From Pseudomonadota bacterium (GTDB lineage: Bacteria; Pseudomonadota; Gammaproteobacteria; Burkholderiales; Burkholderiaceae_C): 32,939 nucleotides of DNA. The DNA is taken from contig JAKAZQ010000034.1 in the NCBI GenBank assembly GCA_021815805.1, positions 1 through 32,939 on the forward strand, read 5' to 3'. The translations under genes and the position numbers were made by a program. The notes below the pieces were generated by a model. It had not been told where the DNA came from, did no database searches, and saw nothing but the letters and a program-made list of their open reading frames with translations. Positions 1 through 8,237 of this stretch are shown here, in pieces (position 1 is the first letter of the stretch; each line of letters starts with the position of its first letter).

Positions 1-247
<247 letters not shown>

Positions 248-268
248 TCAAACCATCGATGCAGGAAT

Positions 269-343
<75 letters not shown>

Positions 344-442
344 GCATGCTTGCCGACTCCCCGGGGATCCACGCAAGCCGACACGCGGGGCGTGCCTCAC
401 GAGCCTCGACGAACAGCGCCTGCGCCGCATGGCGGCGGAGAC

Positions 443-516
<74 letters not shown>

Positions 517-654
517 GCGTGCCGGCGTGTGTTTGTCGAAATCGTGTGGCGCTGCCTGTGCTGTCGTGCTCGTGTCGGTGCGTCGCCCGAGGGCTCCGCG
601 CAATTCCTGCAAAAGCTTGCGCGGATTTCCGTCGGGTTCGGCGCGCCGAACCCC

Positions 655-684
655 TGAAAGTCGTTGAAACTTGCTGAAACTCGT
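655..684. repeat. Three imperfect 10-bp direct repeats in the tRNA-Tyr/tRNA-Gly spacer
   Basis: Three consecutive 10-bp units, TGAAAGTCGT, TGAAACTTGC and TGAAACTCGT, sit in the 256-bp spacer between tRNA-Gly and tRNA-Tyr. Nothing else is recognisable in this spacer (517-772). The spacer is transcribed if the three tRNAs form one unit, so the repeats would lie in the precursor RNA. No function is assigned. Confidence 0.5.
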
Positions 685-772
685 TCTGCCAGCCGAGCCT
701 TCCGGCCTCGTGGCGCCTTGCGCTGTCGCACCGGCGGCCGACCGAGATCCGGAATGCTCGGGCTTGAAATCC

Positions 773-858
773 TGGTGGAGGAGGTTGGATTCGAACCAAC
801 GTAGGCGTAAGCCAACAGATTTACAGTCTGCCCCCTTTAGCCACTCGGGCACCCCTCC
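773..858 (-). tRNA. tRNA-Tyr (anticodon GTA)
   Basis: This is a class II tRNA of 86 nt with a long variable arm. The acceptor GGAGGGG pairs with CTCCTCC through one G-U pair, then A and an encoded CCA. The anticodon loop is CTGTAAA (GTA, Tyr) and the T-arm GGTTCGAATCC. It is the first gene downstream of the promoter at 873-901. Confidence 0.97.
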
Positions 859-872
859 GAGGCGAACCTAAA

Positions 873-901
873 ATTCTCAAGGCATCGGCGCGGTTTGTCA
901 A
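873..901 (-). promoter_or_regulatory. Sigma70-type promoter of the tRNA-Tyr/Gly/Thr-tuf unit
   Basis: Reading the minus strand, a perfect -35 box TTGACA (901-896) is followed by a 17-bp spacer and a -10-like GAGAAT (878-873). The predicted start is near 866, about 8 nt before tRNA-Tyr. The -35 box overlaps the trpC stop codon (900-898), so the stable-RNA promoter is set into the end of the trp unit. No terminator separates trpC from the tRNAs, so read-through is also possible. Confidence 0.7.
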
Positions 902-1743
902 CACCCGGCTTGCGTCGAGGCGCCGCGGGGCGCGTCGACGGCGGGCGTGGCGGTGCCGAACAGCGCTCGCAGCGCCGCGCCCGGGTCGGATTCGCGCATG
1001 AAGGCTTCGCCGACCAGGAAGGCATGCACCCCGTGCGCGCGCATGCGCGCGACATCGGCGGCCCGCGCGATGCCGCTCTCGGTGACCACCAGACGGTTGT
1101 CGGGGATGCGCGGCAGCAGGTCGAGGGTGGTCTCGAGGCGCGTGTCGAAGCTGCGCAGATCGCGGTTGTTGATGCCCAGCAACGGCGTGCGCAGGCGCAG
1201 CGCGCGCTCGAGTTCGTCGCCGTCGTGCACCTCGACGAGCACGTCGAGACCCAGGCCGAGCGCGCAGTTCTCGAGCTCGCGCAGCGTCGCGTCGTCCAGC
1301 GCCGCGACGATCAGCAGCACGCAGTCGGCGCCCATCGCCGCGGCTTCGAACACCTGGTAGGGATCGACCAGGAAGTCCTTGCGCAGCACCGCAAGCCCGC
1401 AGGCCGCGCGCGCCTCGCGCAGGTAATCCGGCGCACCCTGGAAATACTCCCGATCGGTGAGCACCGACAGGCAGGTCGCGCCGGCCGCGGCATACGACGC
1501 GGCGATTTCGGCCGGACGGAAGTCGGGGCGCAGCAGGCCCTTGGACGGGCTTGCCTTCTTCACCTCGGCGATGACCGCCGCGTGTCCGGCCTGGATGCTG
1601 CGGCGCAAGGCCGCGGCGAAGCCGCGTGGCGCGTCCGCGCGGCTGCGCGCCTGGCGCTCCAGCTCGCCCAGCGGCAGCGTGGCACGCGCGGCCTCGACTT
1701 CGCGCGCCTTGGTCGCCAGGATGCGCTGCAGGATGTCGCTCAT
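898..1743 (-). CDS. trpC: Indole-3-glycerol phosphate synthase TrpC
   Basis: TrpC is a cytosolic TIM-barrel enzyme that converts carboxyphenylamino-deoxyribulose phosphate to indole-3-glycerol phosphate in tryptophan synthesis. It has 281 residues; the family is usually about 260. Visible family signatures are [11 protein letters not shown] (residues 59-69, including a catalytic lysine), the VLRKDFLVD strand, LLGINNRDL, and VTESGI near the C-terminus. It is a monofunctional TrpC, not fused to TrpF. The start ATG overlaps the trpD stop by four bases (ATGA), which implies translational coupling. The roughly 20-residue tail after the last conserved helix is low-complexity and overlaps the -35 box of the tRNA promoter. 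Confidence 0.97.
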   Translation of the reverse strand: MSDILQRILATKAREVEAARATLPLGELERQARSRADAPRGFAAALRRSIQAGHAAVIAEVKKASPSKGLLRPDFRPAEIAASYAAAGATCLSVLTDREYFQGAPDYLREARAACGLAVLRKDFLVDPYQVFEAAAMGADCVLLIVAALDDATLRELENCALGLGLDVLVEVHDGDELERALRLRTPLLGINNRDLRSFDTRLETTLDLLPRIPDNRLVVTESGIARAADVARMRAHGVHAFLVGEAFMRESDPGAALRALFGTATPAVDAPRGASTQAGC

Positions 1744-2795
1744 GACGCCTGCCCCGGGACTGCGCGCGCCGCCAGGCGCTGCGTGCAGGCGACGAAGGCG
1801 TCCAGGCGGGCGCGCGCGCTGCCGTCGGCGAGCGCGCGCCGCGCCCGCTCGATCCCGTCGGCCGGGCTGGTCGCGACATCGGCGGCGTACAGCGCGAAGC
1901 CGGCATTCAGCAGAACCACGTCGCGCGCCGGTCCGGCGCGATTCTCCAGAACCTGCTGCATGCGTGCCACCGATTCGGCGGGAGAGGCAACCTGCAACTC
2001 CCGCACATCACAGGGCGACATGCCGAAGTCCGACGGGCGCACCGAGTATTCGCGCACCTCGCCGTCGCGCAACTCGCCGATGCGCGTCGGCCCGCACAGC
2101 GAGATCTCGTCGAGTCCGTCGTCGCCGTGCACCACCAGCACATGGCGGCTGCCCAGGCGCTGCAGCACGCGCACCAGGATGCCGACCAGATCGGCATGGA
2201 ATACCCCGAGCAACTGGTTGGGGGCACCCGCCGGATTGGTCAGCGGCCCGAGGATGTTGAACAGCGTGCGCACGCCGAGCTCCTTGCGCACCGGCGCGGC
2301 GTGCTTCATCGCGCCGTGGTGATTCGGCGCGAACATGAAACCGATGCCGGTGTCGTGCAGGCATTGCGCAACCTGCTCCGGCCCGAGGTTCAGCTGCGCG
2401 CCGAGGGCCTCCACCACGTCGGCCGAGCCCGACGACGAACTCACGCTGCGTCCGCCGTGCTTGGCCACCCGCGCGCCGGCGGCCGCGGCCACGAACATGC
2501 TGGTGGTCGAGATGTTGAAGGTGTGCGCGCTGTCGCCGCCGGTGCCGACGATGTCGACCAGATGCGCGGTGTCGCGCAGCGGCACCTTGGTGGCGAATTC
2601 GCGCATGACCATGGCGGCGGCCGTGATCTCGCCGACGGTCTCCTTTTTCACGCGCAGGCCGGTGACCAGCGCGGCGATCATCACGGGGGACATGCCGCCC
2701 GTCATGATGCGGCGCATCAGCGCCAGCATCTCGTCATGGAAGATCTCGCGGTGCTCGATCACGCGCACCAGCGCCTCCTGGTTGGTGATGGTCAT
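1740..2795 (-). CDS. trpD: Anthranilate phosphoribosyltransferase TrpD
   Basis: TrpD transfers phosphoribose from PRPP to anthranilate, the second step of tryptophan synthesis. The 351-residue protein shows the PRPP-binding GTGGD at residues 84-88, then NISTTS at 94-99 and KHGGRSVS at 112-119. Later it has the anthranilate-site segment [19 protein letters not shown]. It belongs to the glycosyltransferase family 3 fold. It lies 15 bp downstream of trpG and overlaps trpC by four bases, so the three genes look like one operon. Length and motifs are complete. Confidence 0.97.
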   Translation of the reverse strand: MTITNQEALVRVIEHREIFHDEMLALMRRIMTGGMSPVMIAALVTGLRVKKETVGEITAAAMVMREFATKVPLRDTAHLVDIVGTGGDSAHTFNISTTSMFVAAAAGARVAKHGGRSVSSSSGSADVVEALGAQLNLGPEQVAQCLHDTGIGFMFAPNHHGAMKHAAPVRKELGVRTLFNILGPLTNPAGAPNQLLGVFHADLVGILVRVLQRLGSRHVLVVHGDDGLDEISLCGPTRIGELRDGEVREYSVRPSDFGMSPCDVRELQVASPAESVARMQQVLENRAGPARDVVLLNAGFALYAADVATSPADGIERARRALADGSARARLDAFVACTQRLAARAVPGQAS

Positions 2796-2810
2796 GTCGG
2801 CGCGGCCTTT

Positions 2811-3383
2811 TCAGCGGGAGGGCATGTCGAGGAAATTGCGCAGCAGGCGATGGCCATGCTCGCTCTCGATGGATTCGGGGTGGAATTGCACGCCTTCGAT
2901 GGCGTGCCGGCGATGACGCACGCCCATGATCTCGCCATCCTCGGTGCGCGCCGAGACCTCGAGACACTCGGGCAGGCTTGCCGCGTCGATGGCCAGCGAG
3001 TGGTAGCGCACCACCGTGTAGGGGCTGGGCAACCCGGCGAACACGCCGAGGCCGTCGTGCTCGATGGCGCTGGTCTTGCCGTGCATGATGGTGCGCGCCC
3101 GCACCACGCGACCGCCGAAGGCGCTGGCGATGGCCTGGTGGCCGAGGCACACGCCGAGCATCGGCAGCCGGCCGGCGAAATGCCGCAGCACGTCGACGCT
3201 GATGCCGGCCTCGGCCGGCGAGCAGGGGCCCGGCGAGATGACGATGCGCTGCGGCGCCAGGCGTTCGATGTCGTCCAGTCCGAGTTCGTCGTTGCGCACG
3301 GTGTGCACGTCCTCGCCGAGCTCGCCCAGGTACTGCACGAGGTTGAAGGTGAAACTGTCGTAGTTGTCGATCATCAGCAGCAT
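2811..3383 (-). CDS. trpG: Anthranilate synthase component II (glutamine amidotransferase) TrpG/PabA
   Basis: This is a class I glutamine amidotransferase that supplies ammonia to TrpE for anthranilate synthesis, and possibly to PabB for folate. It has 190 residues. The N-terminus [20 protein letters not shown] and the PGPCSP oxyanion segment (51-56) are typical. The catalytic triad is visible as Cys79 (LGVCLGHQ), His168 and Glu170 (FHPES). The ATG at 3383 is chosen because AGGAG lies 9 nt upstream; an upstream start at 3542 would add a proline/arginine-rich 53-residue extension unlike the family. trpE is not adjacent. The 248 bp upstream (3384-3631) holds no gene I can support and no recognisable trp attenuator. 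Confidence 0.96.
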   Translation of the reverse strand: MLLMIDNYDSFTFNLVQYLGELGEDVHTVRNDELGLDDIERLAPQRIVISPGPCSPAEAGISVDVLRHFAGRLPMLGVCLGHQAIASAFGGRVVRARTIMHGKTSAIEHDGLGVFAGLPSPYTVVRYHSLAIDAASLPECLEVSARTEDGEIMGVRHRRHAIEGVQFHPESIESEHGHRLLRNFLDMPSR

Positions 3384-3631
3384 GTTCGCGAACTCCTGGG
3401 CTGCAACGCGGCGGGGCGCCGGTCGAGTCGCGCCGCCCGGGTGACGGGGCGGCGCAGCGGCCGGCGGCGCAAGTGCGGGGAAGGGGGTGTTCAGGCGCCG
3501 GGTCTGCGCCAGCGCCCGCACGGCCAGGCGCCGCGGCGCCATCGCGCGCGGCCGGGAATGTTCAGGAGCGTGATCCGGGCATGCATGAGGGGATTATCGC
3601 AACTCCGGCGCGACCCGCCGCGGCGCATGGC

Positions 3632-4639
3632 TCACGGCTTGTCGTGCACGCCCGAGTGCACGCGCCCGGCCGGGACGTGGCGCGCCGCCGATTCGACGTG
3701 TCCGGTCTGGTCGTCGAAAAAGAAATCGGGCTGGAACTCGCGCAGGAACGGCCCCTTGTCGAGTCCGCCCAGGAACATCGCCTCGTCCACCGCGATGTTC
3801 CAGGCCATCAGCGTGCGGATGGCGCGCTCGTGGGTCGGCGCGCTGCGCGCCGTGACCAGCGCCGTGCGCAGCCGCATCGCCACGGCGCCGCTGGTGGATG
3901 CCTGCTGCAGCCGGTGCAGGGCTTCGAGCAGGGGCTTGAACGGTCCCGGCGGCAACGGCAGCAGGGCCTTGCGGGTTTCATGGCGCGTGAAGCCGGGCAG
4001 CCCCTCGCGCTGGTATACGCGCTCGGCCTCGTCGGAGAACAGCACCGCGTCGCCGTCGAACGCGATGCGCACCTCGTGCGGATGCGCCTCGCCCGCGCGC
4101 ACCGACTGCGGGTAGACCTGCGCCGCCGGGAAATCGGCGGCCAGCGCGGCGCGCACGTCGTCCACGTTGGTCGACAGGAACAGCCCCGCGCCGAGCGCGC
4201 GCAGGTAGTGGTACGGCGGACGTCCGCGCGTGAACACGCCGCGCTCGATGGCCGTGGCGTGATGGCGCGCCGAGCGGAACACGCGCAGCCCCGAGACCGG
4301 GTCGTTGCGCGACAGCAGTACCACCTCGACGCGGTCGCGCTCGCGCTCGCTGGTGTTGAACGCCAGCAGCTTGCGCACCAGCTGCAGCGCCACGCCCGGC
4401 GGCGCCGGCACGTCCAGGCGCTCGAGCTGCAATTGCATGTAGGCGGTGTCGTCGGCCGTCTCGAATACCCGGTTCTCCTCCTCGAAGTCGAACAGCGCGC
4501 GCGAGGAGATCGCCACGACCAGCTTGCGCGGTGCGGCGTCCGCGTCCGCGGGCGCAGGCGTGGCGGCTTCGGGGTGCGCTTCGGGGTGCGCTTCGGGGTG
4601 CGCTTCGGGGTGCGCTTCGGGCTTGCGGGGTCGGGTCAT
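3632..4639 (-). CDS. Cytosolic 5'-nucleotidase family protein
   Basis: The 335-residue protein resembles the 5_nucleotid family (PF06189; bacterial relatives of eukaryotic cytosolic 5'-nucleotidase I), which removes phosphate from nucleoside monophosphates. The segment LVVAISSRALFDFEEENRVFE follows the N-terminal linker. VEVVLLSRNDP, RIAFDGDAVLFSDEAE and a C-terminal PDFFFDDQTGHVE are family-like, the last two being acid-rich HAD-type motifs. No signal peptide is seen, so it should be cytosolic. The N-terminus is a low-complexity linker with four PEAH units and one PEAA. ATG 4639 is chosen; an upstream in-frame start at 4708 would only add a basic, unconserved stretch. Substrate specificity cannot be read from the sequence. 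Confidence 0.85.
   Translation of the reverse strand: MTRPRKPEAHPEAHPEAHPEAHPEAATPAPADADAAPRKLVVAISSRALFDFEEENRVFETADDTAYMQLQLERLDVPAPPGVALQLVRKLLAFNTSERERDRVEVVLLSRNDPVSGLRVFRSARHHATAIERGVFTRGRPPYHYLRALGAGLFLSTNVDDVRAALAADFPAAQVYPQSVRAGEAHPHEVRIAFDGDAVLFSDEAERVYQREGLPGFTRHETRKALLPLPPGPFKPLLEALHRLQQASTSGAVAMRLRTALVTARSAPTHERAIRTLMAWNIAVDEAMFLGGLDKGPFLREFQPDFFFDDQTGHVESAARHVPAGRVHSGVHDKP
4567..4614 (-). repeat. 12-bp tandem repeat (four exact copies) coding for PEAH units
   Basis: On the plus strand the unit CTTCGGGGTGCG occurs four times exactly and is followed by a 6-bp partial copy (4615-4620). It encodes the Pro-Glu-Ala-His repeats in the N-terminal linker of the 5'-nucleotidase. The unit is a multiple of three, so changes in copy number would alter linker length without shifting the frame. 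Confidence 0.9.
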
Positions 4640-4780
4640 CGTGGGGCTGGGCGACGGACGGCCTGTCCACCACTGTAGCCCAGCCCGGCGCGCCAAGCGC
4701 GGCAGCACCCCCGGGCGGGCGTTGCCGGCCGCCTCGGGGGTGCGCCACGCGGCGACCGGCGGACGCCTCGTGGCGAGACG

Positions 4781-6088
4781 TCAGCGACGGTCGCGGGCGT
4801 CGTCGTCGCCGCGGTCGCCGGCGAACATCGTCGACATGGTCGCCGTGCTCAGGTCGCAGGCGTGGTTCAGGCAGGGCAGGCCGAATCCGCCCTCCAGCGT
4901 GCGCAGCAGCGAGAAGCTGGTGTACAGGGTCGGATCCGTGACCTGCGGGCCCTTGTGGTTGTTGAGCACCAGGGTCAGCACGCGGTTCGGAACGCCCGCG
5001 CTGTAGTCGTTCTCGTCCCAGGTCAGGACGATCGCGTTGTGCCCGTGGCGCCACGCCGGCGAGGCCGTGATCGCGTCGACCAGCCGGTGCACCATCACGT
5101 CGCCGCTGTACAGCAGCGCCGCGCCTTGGCAATCGGCGGTGGCGTTGCCGCGACCATGCTGGTCGTTGCACTGGTTCGGCGCGATGAACGAGAAGTTCGG
5201 CACATCCCCGCTGCGCAGGTCGGCGAACAGCCCGCGCGGCCCGTCGAAGCCGACGATGTCCTGGCGGCCCGGGCCGTCCTGGATGCTGCGGAAATAGATG
5301 AACGGGTCGTGCTTGGCCGCGTACAGCTGCACCATGGTGCCGGGTGCGGTCGGCGTGCTCAGCACGCCGGCGGCGTTGGTCACGCTGTTGTTGCCGCTGT
5401 CGTTGTCGTTGACGAACACGCCATCGCTGTAGTCCACACGATCGGCGCCGCCCAGCGGCAGGCTTTGCTGGTAGGTCTTCCAGGTCATGCCGGCGCGCAT
5501 GAGCTGGTCGGCGATGGTCATGCCCGCGGTCGGCGCAGAGGCGTAGCCGAGCTTGCCGTCGATGTCCCACGAGCCGTTCCAGACGGTGCGCAGCGCCGGA
5601 TTGGTGATCGCCGGGTAGTCTTCGTTGGTCCAGTCGATGGCCGGCGTCGCGGCGTCATAGCCGTGACCGGCGATCGGGCACACCACGGTGGCCTGGCCGA
5701 CCGGGTGGTTCTGGTCGAGCAGCTGGTAGCTGATCGAGTCGGCGGCGCTCGGCGCCAGGGTGCTCTGGGAGGTGGTGCTGTGCCAATCGGGCATGTCGTC
5801 GGCGCGCACGCCGAAATTCGAGCCACCCACCATTTCCAGGTAGTTGGTCAGGCTGGGATGGCCGACGCCGTAGTAGTTGGTCGCCACATTGGCGGTCTTC
5901 GCCAACTGGTTGATGTAGGGGACGTCGGGATTGCCCACTTCGGCGGTGTAGGGCTCGTTTTCCATCATGATCACCCAGACATGATCCAGGTGCGGCACAC
6001 CGCCCGGCACGGGGCCCTCGTCGGCGTGCGCGGCAGCGCAGGACAGCATCATCGCGCCGAGCAGCGCGGCAAGACTCTTGCGTTTCAT
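4781..6088 (-). CDS. Secreted phosphoesterase (phospholipase C / acid phosphatase AcpA superfamily)
   Basis: The 435-residue protein belongs to the phosphoesterase family PF04185, which includes bacterial phospholipases C and the acid phosphatase AcpA. Residues 1-22 form a Sec signal peptide (MKRKSLAALLGAMMLSCAAAHA, cleavage before DEG). There is no twin-arginine motif. Family landmarks are HVWVIMMENEPYT (metal-binding Glu-Asn), GHPSLTNYLEMVGGS, FSFIAPNQCNDQHG and IVLTWDENDYS near the C-terminus. The start at 6088 is preceded by AGAGGA at good spacing; the ATG at 6094 would sit on top of this site. It is on the same strand as the T2SS cluster and is the next gene after it, which makes it a candidate T2SS substrate. 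The exact substrate, phospholipid or phosphomonoester, is unknown. Confidence 0.9.
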   Translation of the reverse strand: MKRKSLAALLGAMMLSCAAAHADEGPVPGGVPHLDHVWVIMMENEPYTAEVGNPDVPYINQLAKTANVATNYYGVGHPSLTNYLEMVGGSNFGVRADDMPDWHSTTSQSTLAPSAADSISYQLLDQNHPVGQATVVCPIAGHGYDAATPAIDWTNEDYPAITNPALRTVWNGSWDIDGKLGYASAPTAGMTIADQLMRAGMTWKTYQQSLPLGGADRVDYSDGVFVNDNDSGNNSVTNAAGVLSTPTAPGTMVQLYAAKHDPFIYFRSIQDGPGRQDIVGFDGPRGLFADLRSGDVPNFSFIAPNQCNDQHGRGNATADCQGAALLYSGDVMVHRLVDAITASPAWRHGHNAIVLTWDENDYSAGVPNRVLTLVLNNHKGPQVTDPTLYTSFSLLRTLEGGFGLPCLNHACDLSTATMSTMFAGDRGDDDARDRR

Positions 6089-6240
6089 GGTCATCCTCTG
6101 CAATGGGGGTTCATCGGCAACAGGCGCGACTCGTCACGTATCGTTGCGCCCGCCACGTTTTGTAGGACTTTCATGCTGCAACTTGATGACAGTGCCCGGC
6201 GCCAGCCTGCCCCCGCGCAACGCGGGTTCCGTGTGCGGCT

Positions 6241-6304
6241 GGCAGGCGCGGCGACGCCGGTGCGCAACGGCAGCGGCGGGACGGCAGGCGCGGCAACGCC
6301 GGTG
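6241..6304. repeat. Imperfect 22-bp direct repeat, copies 42 bp apart
   Basis: The 22-bp unit GGCAGGCGCGGCRACGCCGGTG occurs at 6241-6262 and 6283-6304 with one mismatch (R is G, then A). It shares its GGCAGGCGC core with the 14-bp array that starts at 6309, so both parts probably expanded from the same seed. Confidence 0.75.
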
Positions 6305-6308
6305 GGGT

Positions 6309-6406
6309 ACGGCACGCGCAGTACGGCACGCGCAGTACGGCAGGCGCAGTGCGGCAGGCGCAGTGCGGCAGGCGCAGTGCGGCAGGCCCAGTGCGGCAGG
6401 CGCGGC
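6309..6406. repeat. Noncoding minisatellite: seven 14-bp units
   Basis: Seven head-to-tail 14-bp units run from 6309 to 6406. The consensus is RCGGCASGCGCAGT, with the first three units starting ACGGCA and the rest GCGGCA; the sixth has one further change and the seventh ends GGC. They fill much of the 352-bp gap (6089-6440) between the phosphoesterase start and the stop of the GspC-like gene. I see no gene in that gap. Fourteen is not a multiple of three, so the array is not maintained by a reading frame. Confidence 0.9.
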
Positions 6407-6440
6407 AGGCGGCCTCCCGGCCGCCGCGGCGCTGTGGCGT

Positions 6441-7004
6441 CTACCGAATATCGGACAGGTCGTCGTCGCGACCGAGCTGGTAGCGCATGTCGTCGTCGGA
6501 GCCGAAGCTGGAGCGGCGCCGGAGTTCGGGGCGTTGCGCGGCTTCGTCTTCGCGCCGCAGCGACGCCCGCTCCCGGGCATCCGGCGTGTGCAGCGTGGTG
6601 CGTGCGCCGCCCTCCTGCAGCACGGCCTCGCCGAAGCCGGTGCCGACCAGGCGCACGCCGGGGGCGATCTCGGCATCGATGCCGAACACCTTCGCCGGGG
6701 CATCGTCGATGCCGATCAGCGCCGCGCCGGCCCCCGGGCCGCCGCCGATGACCCCCCAAAGCCGGTACTTCGGCGGCGGCGCGGCCTTCACCGGCTGCGC
6801 GCCGTACATTTCCCGCGCGCCCTGCGCGATGTCGTCGAAGGACAGGCTGATCGGCCCGCGTGCCGCCAGCGGGGCGCCGCCGGACGGCGGCAGCAGGCGC
6901 CGTCCCCACTGCATTGCGCTGGCGGCGCAGGCCAGCAGCAGCAGGCCCGCCGCCAGATGCGCAGAGGACAGTCGGGCCAGCTTGCGCAGGGAGCCGTGAC
7001 GCAT
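6441..7004 (-). CDS. Second GspC-like T2SS inner-membrane protein (HR domain, no PDZ)
   Basis: The 187-residue protein has a short cytoplasmic N-terminus and one transmembrane segment at about residues 14-33. A GspC homology region follows: [47 protein letters not shown]. This closely matches the plus-strand gspC at 17993. In T2SS the HR domain binds the N0 domain of the secretin GspD and the TM segment joins GspL/GspM. There is no PDZ or coiled coil; the tail is a highly charged Arg/Asp-rich stretch. Its ATG lies two bases after the gspF stop, so it is the last gene of the gsp operon and probably translationally coupled. It may be a paralogue replacing or modulating GspC. Confidence 0.85.
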   Translation of the reverse strand: MRHGSLRKLARLSSAHLAAGLLLLACAASAMQWGRRLLPPSGGAPLAARGPISLSFDDIAQGAREMYGAQPVKAAPPPKYRLWGVIGGGPGAGAALIGIDDAPAKVFGIDAEIAPGVRLVGTGFGEAVLQEGGARTTLHTPDARERASLRREDEAAQRPELRRRSSFGSDDDMRYQLGRDDDLSDIR

Positions 7005-7006
7005 GG

Positions 7007-8224
7007 TTACCTCACCAGGTTGTTCATCTGGATGATCGGCATCATCACCGCCAGCACGATCAGCAGCACGACCACCCCCATGCCGAGGATCAGCAGCGGT
7101 TCGAGGATGGTCACCAGCGTGAAGGCGCGACGCTGCACCTCCTGCGAGTGCTGGTTGGCGGCACGCTGCAGCATGTCGGGAAGCGTGCCGGTCTGCTCGC
7201 CCAGGCGGATGAAGGTCAGCAGCACCGGCGGGTAGCGCTTGTGCAGGCCCAGCGCCGAGGCCAGCGACGAGCCTTCGCGCAACAGCGCCAGCGCCTCCTG
7301 GGCATCGGCCTTGAGCACGCTGTTGGACACGGTGTCGATGGCCGCCTGCAGCGCGCGCAGGATCGGCACGCCGGAGCCCGTGAGAATGGCCAGCGTGGAG
7401 GCGAAGCGCGCGGTGTTGAGCCCGCGGATCAGGCGGCCGAGTTGCGGCAGGCGCAGCAGCGACGCGTCGAACGCCGCGCGCGGCCCGGGCTGGCGCAGCG
7501 CCGTGCGCAGGATCACGCCGCCGATCAGCAGCAGCACGCCGATGGACCAGCCCCAGCGGCGCATGAAATCGCTCACCGCGATCAGCCCGATGGTCAGCAT
7601 CGGGAGTTTCTGGTGCGCCCCCTGGAACACCCCGACCACCTGCGGCACGACGTAGGTCAGCAGCAGCACGATCACGGCGATCGCCACCAGCACGACGATC
7701 ACCGGATAGGCGATCGCCTGCAGCAGCTTGGCGCGCAATTGCTGGGTGCTTTCCAGGTAGTCGGCCAGGCTGCCGAGCACCAGCCCGAGGTCGCCGCTGT
7801 CCTCGCCGGCGGCCACCAGCGCACGGTACACCTCGGAGAATTCGCGCGGATGCTGGCCGAGCGCGGCCGACAGGCTGTGGCCGCCCGCGACCTCGCTTTT
7901 CACCGCCTGCAGCAGGTCCGCGATCTCGCTGCGATCGGCGTCCTCGGCGAGCGCACCGAGGGCGCGCTCCAGCGGCAGGCCGGAAACCAGCAGGCCGGAG
8001 ATCTGGCGCGTCAGCAGCGCCAGCTCCTGGGCATTCAGGCGGCGCCGTCCGAAGCGACGCCCGGCGTCGGCGGCGCGGGCGTCGGCGACGATCGGCTCGA
8101 CCTGCAGCGGGATCAGGCCGCGCGAGCGCAGCAGCGCGCGCGCGCCGCGCGCGCTGTCGGCTTCGAGCACGCCGCGCTGTTCGGCGGAGTCGGAGTCGAG
8201 CGCCAGGAATCGGTAGGCGGGCAT
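7007..8224 (-). CDS. gspF: T2SS inner-membrane platform protein GspF
   Basis: GspF is the polytopic platform protein that couples the GspE ATPase to pseudopilus assembly. The 405 residues show the usual plan. An N-terminal cytoplasmic T2SSF domain contains LTRQISGLLVSGLPLERAL. The first hydrophobic segments are at about 170-195 and 224-243. A second T2SSF repeat has FASTLAILTGSGVPILRAL and FIRLGEQTGTLPDML. The final TM helix is near 375-400 and ends VMMPIIQMNNLVR. The length is normal. It follows gspE by 13 bp and is followed by a GspC-like gene after two bases. Confidence 0.97.
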   Translation of the reverse strand: MPAYRFLALDSDSAEQRGVLEADSARGARALLRSRGLIPLQVEPIVADARAADAGRRFGRRRLNAQELALLTRQISGLLVSGLPLERALGALAEDADRSEIADLLQAVKSEVAGGHSLSAALGQHPREFSEVYRALVAAGEDSGDLGLVLGSLADYLESTQQLRAKLLQAIAYPVIVVLVAIAVIVLLLTYVVPQVVGVFQGAHQKLPMLTIGLIAVSDFMRRWGWSIGVLLLIGGVILRTALRQPGPRAAFDASLLRLPQLGRLIRGLNTARFASTLAILTGSGVPILRALQAAIDTVSNSVLKADAQEALALLREGSSLASALGLHKRYPPVLLTFIRLGEQTGTLPDMLQRAANQHSQEVQRRAFTLVTILEPLLILGMGVVVLLIVLAVMMPIIQMNNLVR

Positions 8225-8237
8225 CGGCGCGGCCCCG

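Noticed and set aside
3384..3542. A 53-residue N-terminal extension of TrpG
   Set aside because: The extension is low-complexity, the family starts at MLLMIDNYD, and AGGAG precedes the ATG at 3383.
2127..4115. A 662-codon open frame on the plus strand antisense to trpD and trpG
   Set aside because: It is a shadow of GC-rich coding sequence: rich in His, Ala, Arg and Gly, with no recognisable domain, and it runs opposite to well-supported trp genes.
6309..6406. CRISPR array
   Set aside because: The units are 14 bp, head to tail, with no unique spacers and no cas genes nearby.
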